Shown here one piece after another: positions 8,948 to 18,616 of a stretch of DNA of 64,000 bases (position 1 is its first letter; each line of letters opens with the position of its first letter). The notes beneath the pieces are model-generated. The model ran no database searches and was not told the DNA's origin. It worked only from the letters and a program-made list of their open reading frames with translations. Source of the stretch: Timaviella obliquedivisa GSE-PSE-MK23-08B (GTDB lineage: Bacteria > Cyanobacteriota > Cyanobacteriia > Elainellales > Elainellaceae). Made by a program: the position numbers and the translations under genes. The stretch covers positions 23,392 through 87,391 of the forward strand of contig JAHHII010000017.1 in assembly GCA_019358855.1 (NCBI GenBank), given 5' to 3'.

Positions 8948-10057
8948 TTAGGAAGGTTCTGAACAACTGATACTGATATGGTCTATCTCCGATATCATTT
9001 GAGGCTCAAAAAAGTTTTCTGTATCCCTAATATTTTGTTGATCTTTTGTGCTAAACAAGAGCGTTTCGATCATAAGTTTATAATTATCAACATCGATATT
9101 GATTGCTTTTTGGAAACCTGATCGTTGCCTAGCCTTTCGCAGAAAATGTGCAGCTAAGAAGAACGGAAAGCTCAGTACTAAAGATGTTAACATTTTGCTT
9201 GAAATAGCAATTTTGAGCCATTTGATCAATAGTTGAAAAAAATCATCATCTGAGACAATTCCCATTCTGAGAAGTCTCCAAAAGATTTGATGTCGCAAAA
9301 ATATCTGTTGGATAATTGGAAGATTTAAGCGTTCTCGGTAAGGATTATCTTTTGAAGTCATCCAAATAACATCTTTAATTTGTAGAGAATCTGCGTTTAG
9401 AAAAAACTTCTGAGTCACTTGATCTGGGTGTAAGCGCATTGCACAAACCACACTGTCAGTTGCAACAACTGGATATTTAAAGGATAGGGCGACATAGAGC
9501 TCCCAATCCCCGATACCAGAAAGTGTCGTATTAAATCCTCCAATCTTATGAAAAATGCCTGTACGGTACATACAAGCGCTTGGAAAGAAGCAGTTAAAGT
9601 TCTCTAACTTCGCCCACTGGCTGCTGCTTCTAGAAGCTGGAATATAAGGAGCGAGTGTTTTATAGATCGCAATTTCTTTTTTATCAGAAACCTCCTCAAA
9701 TTCGATGTAACTTCCAAGACATATACTTGATTCAGGCATCTCTTCAAGTGCTTTTATCTGTAGTTCTAATGCATCAGGAAACAGTAAATCATCGCTATAC
9801 AGAAATTTCATGAAATCTGTTTGGCACAAAGATGCTCCCCGCATAGCATTTTGAAATTGACCAAGATTTTCATCAAAACGATGATATGCAATGTTCAGGC
9901 TTGGAAACTGTTCTACAACCTCTTGTAAATTTTCACTTGATGCATCATCTGCAACAATAACTGTGAAGTTCTTATACGTCTGCCAATGCAAAGAGTTTAA
10001 TGCTTGCACTAACATCCTAGAACGATTATAAATCGGGATAATGACTGTTAATTTCAT
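8948..10057 (-). CDS. Glycosyltransferase, GT2 family
   Basis: 369 residues. GT-A fold with MKLTVIIPIYNRSRMLVQAL at the start, TVIVADDASSENLQ (nucleotide-binding aspartates) and FMKFLYSDDLLFPDALELQI, where SDD is the D-x-D-like metal site. AACMYRTGIFHKIGGF and GIGDWELYVAL are the acceptor-side motifs typical of GT2. A C-terminal extension of about 130 residues has a hydrophobic stretch near LVLSFPFFLAAHFL, perhaps for membrane association. It sits 6 bp downstream of a methyltransferase gene. Substrate not predictable. Confidence 0.87.
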   Translation of the reverse strand: MKLTVIIPIYNRSRMLVQALNSLHWQTYKNFTVIVADDASSENLQEVVEQFPSLNIAYHRFDENLGQFQNAMRGASLCQTDFMKFLYSDDLLFPDALELQIKALEEMPESSICLGSYIEFEEVSDKKEIAIYKTLAPYIPASRSSSQWAKLENFNCFFPSACMYRTGIFHKIGGFNTTLSGIGDWELYVALSFKYPVVATDSVVCAMRLHPDQVTQKFFLNADSLQIKDVIWMTSKDNPYRERLNLPIIQQIFLRHQIFWRLLRMGIVSDDDFFQLLIKWLKIAISSKMLTSLVLSFPFFLAAHFLRKARQRSGFQKAINIDVDNYKLMIETLLFSTKDQQNIRDTENFFEPQMISEIDHISISCSEPS

Positions 10058-10063
10058 TAATTT

Positions 10064-10738
10064 TTAGATTGTGAATAAAGTTAGATTACTCAAATGAGCA
10101 AAGATTTGAGTAGACTGGCTGAACTCAAACACAGCTTTTCTCGTACCTGCAAAACATTGTTGGTCAGTGTCATGGCAAGCTAAAATAGCCCCTTTTACAA
10201 GCAGTGGATACCATGCTGCAATATCGAACGCAGTATTAACATAATCATGCAATGCATCAATAAAAATCATGCTGATAGGCGGATACTGCCAAGCCATCGC
10301 TGCCGATCCTGATACTGTCCGCTCATGAATTACATTTTTTAAATCGGTAGTTCTAGCCTTAAAGAAAAGTAAATCTTCTTCAAAACCGCCATAGCCAATG
10401 TAAGGATCAACAGCAATTACTTGGCGTTGAGTAGATTGGGCTAGCAGTTGAGTAGTAACTCCTCGACATGAACCAACCTCAACTACAACAGTATCTGTAA
10501 GATGCTCGGTAGCTGCTAACGCAGCCAACAAATATTGAGCCTGAATGGGTGTAACCGCTGTATCCGAGTAATTTAAATCAGGAATGGATGGTAAGGCGGA
10601 AAGAAACTTTTCAGACAATTTATATTTTTCAAAGTTCCACTGAGCCTCTTTTTCAAGAAATCGAGCTTGAATTGTGAACCCAAGCCGCTTTGGATGAAAC
10701 TTGGAATATTTTTTGATAGAAAATGGATCGGTTTTCAT
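10064..10738 (-). CDS. Class I SAM methyltransferase, Methyltransf_24-like
   Basis: 224 residues. Motif I is DTVVVEVGSCRGVTTQLLA, motif II VIAVDPYIGYGGF, and a late block MIFIDALHDYVNTAFDIAAW with the D-x-x-H-x-Y signature of the Methyltransf_24 group (cephalosporin hydroxylase/O-methyltransferase-like). The closing block WYPLLVKGAILACHDTDQ also fits. Members include sugar and small-molecule O-methyltransferases. Located between two glycosyltransferase genes, it probably modifies a sugar of the repeat unit. Acceptor unknown. Confidence 0.82.
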   Translation of the reverse strand: MKTDPFSIKKYSKFHPKRLGFTIQARFLEKEAQWNFEKYKLSEKFLSALPSIPDLNYSDTAVTPIQAQYLLAALAATEHLTDTVVVEVGSCRGVTTQLLAQSTQRQVIAVDPYIGYGGFEEDLLFFKARTTDLKNVIHERTVSGSAAMAWQYPPISMIFIDALHDYVNTAFDIAAWYPLLVKGAILACHDTDQQCFAGTRKAVFEFSQSTQIFAHLSNLTLFTI

Positions 10739-10761
10739 AAGAATAAAGGCTCCAAGAAGTT

Positions 10762-11967
10762 CTAGACAGTTTGTAGAATTGATAACAATCGTTCGCTATA
10801 TCGATTCCATGTGTAATTCTGGGCGCGTGCTCTAGCGGCGATTGCCATCCGCGCGCGCAGTTCCCGATCTTCAACTAACTCCTGAATCCGACTTGCAAGC
10901 GTTCCTGACTCCTGTTCCGACACAATAAAGCCTTCAACACCATCCCGAACAACAGAACCCGCAGCTTTTGTTGTAATTACGGGTACTCCAGCAGCAAGTG
11001 CCTCATAAACCACTTCAGCAGAGCCTTCGGCTAGACTAGGCAACACAAAAATGTCGGCTTGCGCATATTCATGTTGAATTTCGGTGCGAGGCACTCGCCC
11101 TAAAAAAGTGAGATGATTCGTTATAGAGTGGTGGCGAACTGTGTCAGATACCCCACCAGCAACTCGAAACTCATATCCTAAGGGATGCAGGGTTTGTGCT
11201 GCCATTCCTAAAAGATGAATACCCTTTCGCAAATCGGCAGTGCCTACAAATAGAATACGCTTGTGAACAGGCGTATTCTGCAGTCGAAACCAAGAGTCTC
11301 CCACAGCATACGGAACTAAAGCACAGCGTTCGGAGGAAATACCAGACTCTTTCATGCCTTCACATACAAATTCTGAAGGTACGATAAAACGATCGGTGTA
11401 TTGACAAAGTGCTTGAAACCCCTCGTAGTCCCCCTCAATTACTTTGGATGGCAACATCGGTTCTAAGCCAGGGAATTGTTCTCGTTGCTGTTGCACAATT
11501 GAGTGGGTTTGTGGAGCGATATAAACCTCAGAGATGATTTGTAAGCCCTTATCTTTTGCAAACTTAAGAAAAGGAAAGCCTTCACCAAACATTGAGAAGA
11601 TGTGCGTGGCTTTCCCAACTCCTGCATGGATCATAGCCCGTCCGAACTCGCGTTCATACTGACCGAGAGCTTGATGCTGTTTTAGAGAGTCAGATTTTGC
11701 AAATTGTAATCGCAACAGATAGCGCAGGGCAGCACCATCAAACGTACGAACTTTGTCCTGAATTTGCTCTGGTACCTGACGATCAATCAGTCTTTGAATA
11801 GCTGGTTTTCTAAAAGGATTTGGACAAATTTTTTGCAACACAGATCCAAGTCCAGCATTACCACACAAATCTGTGTAGAAAGCCTCTAATAATCCCGCCG
11901 TTTCAAGTATGGCTGGCACTGCATAGTTGCGCCGCGCTCCAGTTTGAACAGCAATAAATTGGTTCAT
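10762..11967 (-). CDS. Glycosyltransferase, GT4 family
   Basis: 401 residues, GT-B fold. The donor domain has RILFVGTADLRKGIHLLGMAA and the E-x7-E-like motif EGSAEVVYE followed by ALAAGVPVITTKAAGSVV. This layout, with a long helical N-terminal region and little similarity in the first 100 residues, is seen in GT4 enzymes of cyanobacterial exopolysaccharide loci. It is preceded by a 76-bp gap from the next GT4 gene and followed closely by a methyltransferase, so it is probably in the same transcript. Sugar specificity unknown. Confidence 0.87.
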   Translation of the reverse strand: MNQFIAVQTGARRNYAVPAILETAGLLEAFYTDLCGNAGLGSVLQKICPNPFRKPAIQRLIDRQVPEQIQDKVRTFDGAALRYLLRLQFAKSDSLKQHQALGQYEREFGRAMIHAGVGKATHIFSMFGEGFPFLKFAKDKGLQIISEVYIAPQTHSIVQQQREQFPGLEPMLPSKVIEGDYEGFQALCQYTDRFIVPSEFVCEGMKESGISSERCALVPYAVGDSWFRLQNTPVHKRILFVGTADLRKGIHLLGMAAQTLHPLGYEFRVAGGVSDTVRHHSITNHLTFLGRVPRTEIQHEYAQADIFVLPSLAEGSAEVVYEALAAGVPVITTKAAGSVVRDGVEGFIVSEQESGTLASRIQELVEDRELRARMAIAARARAQNYTWNRYSERLLSILQTV

Positions 11968-12043
11968 TCACGTTACCTATGCTTTTGACGTATTATCCAG
12001 CGATCGCTCCTGCCTGTGTCGGCTAAAAGCACAATTGTAGTTT

Positions 12044-13186
12044 TCATTTGTAAATATTTTTATGAAAAAACTTTTGTGGTTGAAGTAATGCATCCTGCCA
12101 CTTTGCCGCTACTACTGTGTATCCATAGCGGCTTTCAGTCCACTGATGTAGCCGATGTGAATTAATTTGACCTAAGCGTAGCTTCTGACTCATTGCTAAC
12201 AGCCCTGTAACAAAAGCATCCCACTCAAGTTCTGTAATCACAACATCTGGATTGTCTTTTCCGAATTCTTTTGTACCTCCTGCTGCTGTTGCCACAATAG
12301 GTATACCTCGTTGCATTGCTTCAACCAGTACTAAGGGTAATCCCTCAAAGAGACTGGGTAGAACAACAACATCAGCTTGAGCTAGAATTTCCGGTAGTTG
12401 ACTCACGGCATAGTTACCATGTAAACAAATTCGATCAGAAAGATGATGGTCTACAACAAACTGTCTCAATTCACTTAGAAGACTGCCTCCGGGGTCGAAG
12501 CCATAAACATCTAACCGCGCTGGACTAAGCGGTTTAAGAGCCGTAATGTTTTTCCATTCTTTGACTAATTGATTAGGTCTTTTGTGTTCAACAATTCTCC
12601 CTAGATAAACAACTCTTAGCTCTCTCTCTCCACATTCTGGACGTTGTAAAGGGCTAGGCATGGGTTTATCGGACGTTAAAAATGGGATAATACCAATAGG
12701 CTTAGTTGAACATAATTCGACCATACCTTGTGCCACCTTTTCAGAGTTGGCGATAACTACATCAAGAGATTCTGCACAACGCCAGCCTAAGCTCTCTACC
12801 ATTGGAGTTGACACAATTTCGTGATATATGCTGACCGTCTCTGGAGAAACTAAATTACGCAAATAGATATGCGATCGACCTGTACTAATACAGTACAAAC
12901 TTGTGAATCTCTGTTTGCTATGAAAAGGAGCCGTAAGTAAAGAATGTATCATCGAAACTGGTCGAGAGTTGAGCAAAAGGTTAGGAGGGGTCAGAAATTT
13001 CACACCCTCGTCTTGAATCTCGGCAATTTCCGAGCGTGACCAATCACTTCCCGTAGCGGAGATGACAACCTCTGCTTTCGCTTGGCGTAAAATCTTACAA
13101 AGTAGCGATAAGTGAGTTTGAATTCCACCTCGTCCCAAACGCCCAGCACTGATAAGAACGGAAGGTTGATATTTCAGAATGTTCAC
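12044..13186 (-). CDS. Glycosyltransferase, GT4 family
   Basis: 380 residues. It begins with the acceptor-domain glycine loop ISAGRLGRGGIQTHLSLL. The donor domain has RVVYLGRIVEHKRPNQLV, QADVVVLPSLFEGLPLVLVE with E-x7-E, and AMQRGIPIVATAAGGTKE. Retaining cytoplasmic transferase of the polysaccharide pathway. A 210-bp gap separates it from the ABC exporter gene upstream, which allows for an internal promoter. Specificity unknown. Confidence 0.88.
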   Translation of the reverse strand: MNILKYQPSVLISAGRLGRGGIQTHLSLLCKILRQAKAEVVISATGSDWSRSEIAEIQDEGVKFLTPPNLLLNSRPVSMIHSLLTAPFHSKQRFTSLYCISTGRSHIYLRNLVSPETVSIYHEIVSTPMVESLGWRCAESLDVVIANSEKVAQGMVELCSTKPIGIIPFLTSDKPMPSPLQRPECGERELRVVYLGRIVEHKRPNQLVKEWKNITALKPLSPARLDVYGFDPGGSLLSELRQFVVDHHLSDRICLHGNYAVSQLPEILAQADVVVLPSLFEGLPLVLVEAMQRGIPIVATAAGGTKEFGKDNPDVVITELEWDAFVTGLLAMSQKLRLGQINSHRLHQWTESRYGYTVVAAKWQDALLQPQKFFHKNIYK

Positions 13187-13396
13187 TCCTTAGATGTAAA
13201 TGGTTATTAAGTAGTTTCTAGTTTCCGTGTTCGTCTATTCTTTGCTAACCTTTACGACATTAGTCAGTTTATCACCATACGAAAATCATTTCCTTGTGAC
13301 TCTCAAGACATCGTTCATGGTCACGAGTCAAAATACGAGCATTTCTTAGTTATATTCAAGTTCGTTAACAATCGATTACGGCGGCTCAAAAGATTC

Positions 13397-15217
13397 TTAT
13401 GCAGTTAACTCAACTATGGACGAATTTAACGACGATTGAGTACAGTAAAGCGACCAGTATTGACCCTGAAGATTTAACAATTGTAGATGTGTGCCTTGTT
13501 CAATCACTCTGCCTTGGTGAATGACAACAATGTTGTCTGCCCGCTCAATGGTGGAAAGCCTGTGAGCGATTACAATCACTGTGCGATCGCGGCTCACCTC
13601 TTCAATTGCCTTCTGCACAATCTGCTCAGAGGTCGAATCCAGCGCGCTAGTGGCTTCATCTAGGATAAGGATATCTGGATCTCGGAGGATAGCTCGGGCG
13701 ATCGCGATTCGTTGACGCTGACCACCCGACAGCATGGTGCCGCGATTGCCCACCACTGTATCAAATCCTTGAGGTAACGCCTGAATAAATTCATCCGCAT
13801 ATGCTTGCTTTGCTGCCGCAAAAACTTCTGCATCGGTTGCATTAGAGCGACCATAGGCAATGTTTTCTCGCACCGAGGTATTGAAGAGAAAAGTGTCTTG
13901 GCTGACAGTAGCGATCGCCTTCCGCCAAGAACTAATCTGTAAATCTCGCAAGTCTATATCGTCAACCTTGAGGCTACCTTGGTAGGGATCATGAAAGCGC
14001 AGAATTAAGTCAACTAACGTAGACTTTCCACTACCAGAATGACCCACAATAGCAGTGACCTTCCCTTGAGGAATTTTCAAATCTAAATCCCGCAAGACTG
14101 GCTCTGAGTTATCAGAGTATCGAAAGCCAAGACACTCAAAAGTTAGATCTGATTTTAGAGAACGATAGAGCAGCTTGCCGTCAGGTAAACTTGTCCCAGC
14201 CGTATTCGCAAGAAATCCCTGAATGTTCTCTAGGCTACCCGACAGCAAAAAGAGTTGCGATCGCAATCCATTCAGATGATTTACTCTTGGCAGAGTTCTT
14301 AATAGCGTTAGTGTATAAGTAAGCAGAATTGATAAAGATACAGCGGCTGAGCCTGTAAAAACCTGAGTTCCCATAAGAATAATCACTAGCAAAACTGTAA
14401 TTCCGGCAACTTCGGTGAGTGGGGCAACTGCCGAATTAAAGCGGTAAGCCATAAATTCTGCTTGATAGCGGTCTTGAAGTGCTTGTTTAGCCCTATCAAA
14501 CTCTCTCTGCTCTGTCCCAAAAGACTTAATAACTCGCATCCCACTGATCATTTCAGCAACCAGCACAGAGAAATTTTCAATCGCTAGTGCGGATTGTCGT
14601 CCATATATCTGAACACCTCGAATAATAAAACGGAGTGCAACAACTACAACAACTAAACTGACAATAGTAATCAGAGTTAGTGCTGGAGATAAATAGACAA
14701 GAAAAACCAGCAGGAAAGCCGTGGATAAAACTTCTCTACCTAGCTCAAGGATATTAGAAACTAACTGTTCACTTCGCTGAGCTTGCTCATTTACATAGCT
14801 TAATAATTCGCCCAAGCTAGCCTTTGTATAAAAGGGAAGCTCTAGTTCTAGAAATCGCTTGATACAATTCTGTCTCAGCAGAGTCCCACTTTGCAGCATG
14901 AAAGCATTAATGCTTATGTTAGATAAATATTGACTACCATTTTTTATGATGGTAAGGCTTAACAAAGCCAGTAGAATAGTAAGTAGCTTGGATGAATGAG
15001 GCAACTGCTCATAGAAGTTTAGAAAACTTGATGCAAAACCAAAGCCATGAGTTTTAGTAGAGGTCGAACTGTTCCCTAAGAGTTGTAGCAGAGGTAGAGT
15101 TAAAGCAGTGCTAGCAACTTCAAGACAAGAAGCCAGTACGGATAGACTCAACCCCAAGTAAGCAAGATGCCATTTAGGAGAAGCAGACTGATAGAGAAAA
15201 TGCAGAAACTTATACAT
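13397..15217 (-). CDS. hepA: HepA/MsbA-like polysaccharide ABC exporter (membrane domain fused to ATPase)
   Basis: 606 residues. The N-terminal membrane domain has about six hydrophobic segments. The ATPase domain has Walker A VGHSGSGKSTLVDL, signature LSGGQRQRIAIARA, Walker B ILILDEATSALD and an H-loop in VIVIAHRLSTI. Length and layout match HepA, which in Anabaena is needed for the heterocyst envelope polysaccharide, and the wider MsbA-type lipid or glycolipid flippases. It probably moves a lipid-linked saccharide across the inner membrane and may do the flipping that Wzx does in classical clusters, since no Wzx is visible. HepA relatives occur in cyanobacteria without heterocysts, so the symbol marks family only. 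It lies 6 bp downstream of an FkbM methyltransferase gene. Confidence 0.75.
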   Translation of the reverse strand: MYKFLHFLYQSASPKWHLAYLGLSLSVLASCLEVASTALTLPLLQLLGNSSTSTKTHGFGFASSFLNFYEQLPHSSKLLTILLALLSLTIIKNGSQYLSNISINAFMLQSGTLLRQNCIKRFLELELPFYTKASLGELLSYVNEQAQRSEQLVSNILELGREVLSTAFLLVFLVYLSPALTLITIVSLVVVVVALRFIIRGVQIYGRQSALAIENFSVLVAEMISGMRVIKSFGTEQREFDRAKQALQDRYQAEFMAYRFNSAVAPLTEVAGITVLLVIILMGTQVFTGSAAVSLSILLTYTLTLLRTLPRVNHLNGLRSQLFLLSGSLENIQGFLANTAGTSLPDGKLLYRSLKSDLTFECLGFRYSDNSEPVLRDLDLKIPQGKVTAIVGHSGSGKSTLVDLILRFHDPYQGSLKVDDIDLRDLQISSWRKAIATVSQDTFLFNTSVRENIAYGRSNATDAEVFAAAKQAYADEFIQALPQGFDTVVGNRGTMLSGGQRQRIAIARAILRDPDILILDEATSALDSTSEQIVQKAIEEVSRDRTVIVIAHRLSTIERADNIVVIHQGRVIEQGTHLQLLNLQGQYWSLYCTQSSLNSSIVELTA

Positions 15218-15223
15218 TAAGAA

Positions 15224-15952
15224 TTACTGCCGCTGAAAAATTAGCAATTTTTGCCCATGACACTCCACGGCTGGAGCCACAGCGTGGAGTTCAGCAGACT
15301 TCATATGGTCAAACAATCTGATATGTTGATCATCCGTAGCTTCATGCAACTCCATAAATACCAAATTAGTTCTTTTCAAAATCTCAATTTGAGCCGGAAT
15401 AAACTCAAATTCTCCACCCTCTATGTCAATTTTCATCAAATCAATACTTTGCTCATCTTCTATTACCTCAGACAGGTCAAGATAAGAAATTTCATGGGGC
15501 TTAGTATTTACCGCCTGATGAATTCCAGTTGCCAGAAAGTTTTTAGGATTAATCCAGAGGGTTCCATATCCTGATTTTTGTCCTAGCAAGGCTTGATTCA
15601 AGAATGTTCGATCTTGAATTCCTGCATTTTTTAAATTCTTTTGAATGATAGGAATGAGGTAGGGGTTTGGCTCAATGAGTATGTAGCGTGCATCTGAGGT
15701 TTTAAACTTACTTCTTATACAAATATCAGATAGGATGCTAAAGTGACCACAGTGGGTACCACAGTCAACCACTAGTTTGGGTGGTTTCTGAATCCACTGA
15801 AAGACCTGCCAGTAAAATGGATGGCAAAACACATCATTGAAACTGGCAACTTCATACTTGTTTTTGAGTGAAATCTTAGACTGGCTCGATACGTTGAATT
15901 CACAGGTAATCCAACGCGACAAGCGCCGATATAAAAAAGAAGAAAAATTCAT
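15224..15952 (-). CDS. FkbM-family methyltransferase
   Basis: 242 residues. KLVVDCGTHCGHFSILSD is the SAM-binding motif I, ARYILIEPNPYLIPIIQKNL carries the motif II acid, and SIDLMKIDIEGGEFEFIP is the diagnostic FkbM block (K-x-D-x-E-G-x-E). FkbM enzymes O-methylate diverse acceptors, including sugars and polyketides. It is transcribed just ahead of the ABC exporter gene (6-bp gap), so it may cap or decorate the exported glycan. It appears to begin this transcription block. Acceptor unknown. Confidence 0.88.
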   Translation of the reverse strand: MNFSSFLYRRLSRWITCEFNVSSQSKISLKNKYEVASFNDVFCHPFYWQVFQWIQKPPKLVVDCGTHCGHFSILSDICIRSKFKTSDARYILIEPNPYLIPIIQKNLKNAGIQDRTFLNQALLGQKSGYGTLWINPKNFLATGIHQAVNTKPHEISYLDLSEVIEDEQSIDLMKIDIEGGEFEFIPAQIEILKRTNLVFMELHEATDDQHIRLFDHMKSAELHAVAPAVECHGQKLLIFQRQ

Positions 15953-16390
15953 GGTAGGTGAGCAGAGAGACTAGTTATTCAGACTTACGGATTTATATTG
16001 ATAAATCAATATAAATCAATGCAATCGGTATAAACGCAGATGCACGTCGTACAACTCGTGAACTTCATACCCTTCATCTGGCAGCAATTCTGCCAAAAAA
16101 GAACCGTCTTACCCCTTAACTCCAGTCAGTAAAGCTCTCTTTTTAGTCATTACAGTATCTTCAGGTCTCAATTCTTAGTAGTGCCATAGCGTTTCCCTAT
16201 CCCGTGAGAGACAGCAAGAGGCTCAAGCCCCTTGTCCAACAAGCTAATCCATACCTTATCTGCTCAGGAACTGCTATAGATATCCTGCTGATATCGCTTT
16301 TCAGTGGATTCTGGCACTGATTTCTAGATTCACTATTCCTTGCCGTACTATTTCAGATCATCCTTGCGTGTAGCACGATCGCCCCTCCAC
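15953..16390. other. Gene-poor stretch with a gmd remnant
   Basis: 438 bp without an intact gene. It contains the GDP-mannose dehydratase remnant listed separately (16016-16150). The remaining 240 bp show no supportable frame or RNA. Presumably this is a deletion scar in the sugar-nucleotide part of the cluster. Confidence 0.45.
16016..16150 (-). pseudogene. gmd: N-terminal remnant of GDP-mannose 4,6-dehydratase (gmd)
   Basis: From an ATG at 16150 the minus strand encodes MTKKRALLTGVKG, then an in-frame TAA (16111-16109), then DGSFLAELLPDEGYEVHEL, ending at a TGA at 16018-16016. This matches the start of Gmd ([31 protein letters not shown]), with the conserved Gln of the TGQDGS nucleotide-binding loop turned into a stop codon. 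The rest of the roughly 360-residue enzyme is missing. Gmd makes the GDP-fucose and GDP-rhamnose precursor from GDP-mannose. The wreck indicates that this locus once encoded its own deoxyhexose supply. Confidence 0.75.
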
Positions 16391-16840
16391 CTACCCCACA
16401 AACCCAAAATCCTTCACCCCTTTAAACCCTAGCATCCGAGAATTCCTGCGCGTAAACTCGCCTACTGAAGGATTACCGTGGGGATTAATGACCCCATTTG
16501 CCTGCTGCCATAGTTCTGGAGGAGCAACCGAAAGATTGTAAACGCTACCCACTTTACGCACATGATACCACTGGTTAGCCTGGCACACGCTACACCAAAA
16601 TGCCTCTAGCCATTCCCCATTCAACGCGATCGCTGTTTGGTTTGCCATCAACATCATCGCATTGATTCGAGATACGCCTCGTTGTTGAAGCTGATTGGGC
16701 TGATCAGCAAACAACGTGTATTTAGGGCTGACACTATCGAGATAACAAGAATGAACAGGACAATAAATTGGGCGGCGCTTGGAGCGCTTCCGGTTTCGGT
16801 CACACCTTTTCTGCAATTCGACCTCCATGACAGTAATCAA
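16391..16840 (-). CDS. Hypothetical protein with zinc-ribbon-like cysteines
   Basis: 149 residues, or 145 if the second ATG at 16828 is used. A basic N-terminus (KRCDRNRKRSKRRP) is followed by YCPVHSCYLDS and, about 60 residues later, FWCSVCQANQWYHV. Together they form a plausible C-x2-H-x-C ... C-x2-C metal-binding pair. No enzyme motif, signal peptide or membrane segment. I recall similar short proteins being annotated as hypothetical in filamentous cyanobacteria, but no function. It separates two parts of the polysaccharide cluster and may be unrelated to it. Confidence 0.65.
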   Translation of the reverse strand: MITVMEVELQKRCDRNRKRSKRRPIYCPVHSCYLDSVSPKYTLFADQPNQLQQRGVSRINAMMLMANQTAIALNGEWLEAFWCSVCQANQWYHVRKVGSVYNLSVAPPELWQQANGVINPHGNPSVGEFTRRNSRMLGFKGVKDFGFVG

Positions 16841-17202
16841 TACTTAGAGAAGGTTACGGCGGAGAGACTGAGATCAAAAAGACCATCGAAGCCCACTCCA
16901 GAATCATTGAAGATTCAGTTTATGTTGAAATTAGATCCTGCGATTAATTCAATTTTATTTCGCTATCTATGTACTCTTTACAAACCTATGCATTCGTAAT
17001 CGGGATATTTTCAAACAAAAGTAAAATTTTATCTCCTAATTGCTAACCTTTTCATAGATTATCTATCATTTTATTCATTTAGCTCTTATCCTAATCCTGT
17101 TCATCTAAAGTTTACCTTGCTGTAAATCTTGTATTCTAAAACTCGTTAAGTTCGGGATCCAATCTTCTTCGAATCCATAGTGTTGTTGTCTAGAATACAA
17201 AG
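16841..17202. other. Intergenic, AT-rich
   Basis: 362 bp between the stop of the WcaI-like transferase and the hypothetical gene. Strongly AT-rich after 16970. No gene, tRNA or convincing terminator was seen. Confidence 0.35.
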
Positions 17203-18465
17203 TTATAAACTTCGTTGCTGAACGATCTGTGATCCTCGATCGCCAGGTTGCTTCGCCATCGCTTGCAGTAACACCTCTAGGTACTGCTGAGCAATCATCT
17301 TGGGGGTAAAGTGATTTTTGAGATAGCGCCGTCCTAACTTGCCCATCCGTTCTGCCAGGTCGCGATCGCTCATCAACAATTGAATAAATGCAGCCAGTCC
17401 CTCAGCATCTCCATTGGCAAACGTTTTGCCACACTGTGCCTCCTCAATCAATTGGTTGAGATAAGAATGGGGAGGACAAACTACTGTCACTGGTCGTCCT
17501 GCAGATAGGGCTGGATAAAGCTTACTCGGTGCTACTAAACTCTCTACGCCCTCACTTACACTCACCAACGATAAATCGCAGGCTGTCAGTGAATAGGGCA
17601 ACACTTCTCGATCTTGATAGGGCAAAAACAAAAAATTGTTTAATCCTAGTTCTTTGATTTGCTCTATTAAGATTTTGCGCTTGGCACCATTGCCAATACA
17701 GACAAACTGAATCGGTTGATTTCGCAACAGTTTAGCAGCCTCTAGAATCGTTTCCATATCATGGCAACGTCCCATATTGCCTGAGTAGAGAATTGTAAAA
17801 GGTTGAATCAGGTCATATCGCAATGCAAACCAGTTTTTGTTTTTAGGAACGGGTGTAATCCAGCTTGGGTCAGACCAACTGTGAATGACTGAAACTTTGT
17901 TAGCGACCTCTGGGCAGTGACCGATAATTCGCTGTTTCATATCTGGACTTAAGACAATCAGTCCTTGAGCATTTCGCCAAACGCGTTCATTCATCGCCTG
18001 CCAAAAGCGAGCCAGCCAATGACGACCGGGAATCACTTCCAGTTCAATGGCAATATCCGGATAAAGATCATATAGAACACAGACATAGGGCACCTTAAAC
18101 AACAGATGATTCAAGTAGCCCAAGACGGGTAAGAACGGTGGAGCTGTGGTGACTACAAGGAGATTTCGACGACGGTAATTTTTGAGGAGATGTAACGCAG
18201 CCCGGATAGTAAAAAGAACACCATTAATTGCCTTGCCGCGAACCTGCTTGGGCCAAAACTGAGCAGAGCGCGATCGCTTCACCTGTAGCGAACCGATCTT
18301 TTCATATAACGGTGCAGAGTCTGAGTGAAAAGCATAGCCTGGTTGTCCTGTAAACACCTTGACATCAATGTCAAATTGACGGAACTGATGGACTAATTCT
18401 TCAATTAACTGCCCCGTTGCCGCAAAATCGGGTGGGAAAAACTGAGTCACCACCGATAGGTGCAT
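17203..18465 (-). CDS. WcaI-like glycosyltransferase, GT4 family
   Basis: I choose ATG 18465, giving 420 residues that begin MHLSVVTQFFPPDFAATGQL. The frame is open to 18579, but those extra 38 residues are low in hydrophobic pattern and precede the natural start of the fold. The N-terminal region matches the WcaI / colanic-acid GT subgroup (FFPPD-x-AATGQLI). The donor domain has FTILYSGNMGRCHDMETILEA, VCIGNGAKRKIL and the region EGVESLVAPSKLYPALSAGRP. It would add a sugar early in repeat-unit assembly. The gene for the initiating enzyme lies directly upstream, which supports that. Confidence 0.88.
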   Translation of the reverse strand: MHLSVVTQFFPPDFAATGQLIEELVHQFRQFDIDVKVFTGQPGYAFHSDSAPLYEKIGSLQVKRSRSAQFWPKQVRGKAINGVLFTIRAALHLLKNYRRRNLLVVTTAPPFLPVLGYLNHLLFKVPYVCVLYDLYPDIAIELEVIPGRHWLARFWQAMNERVWRNAQGLIVLSPDMKQRIIGHCPEVANKVSVIHSWSDPSWITPVPKNKNWFALRYDLIQPFTILYSGNMGRCHDMETILEAAKLLRNQPIQFVCIGNGAKRKILIEQIKELGLNNFLFLPYQDREVLPYSLTACDLSLVSVSEGVESLVAPSKLYPALSAGRPVTVVCPPHSYLNQLIEEAQCGKTFANGDAEGLAAFIQLLMSDRDLAERMGKLGRRYLKNHFTPKMIAQQYLEVLLQAMAKQPGDRGSQIVQQRSL

Positions 18466-18616
18466 TTCTGATCCAGTGGGCTGGGATCGGCAAGTTTCTC
18501 CGAAACTTTCTGATGTAAAATTTGCCGATCGGTTCGGCTGCTGATCAAGAACCATACTGTCAACTCCTGCCGGGTGCAAACATCAACCGGAACATATTTT
18601 CGAGTAAATTTATAAC

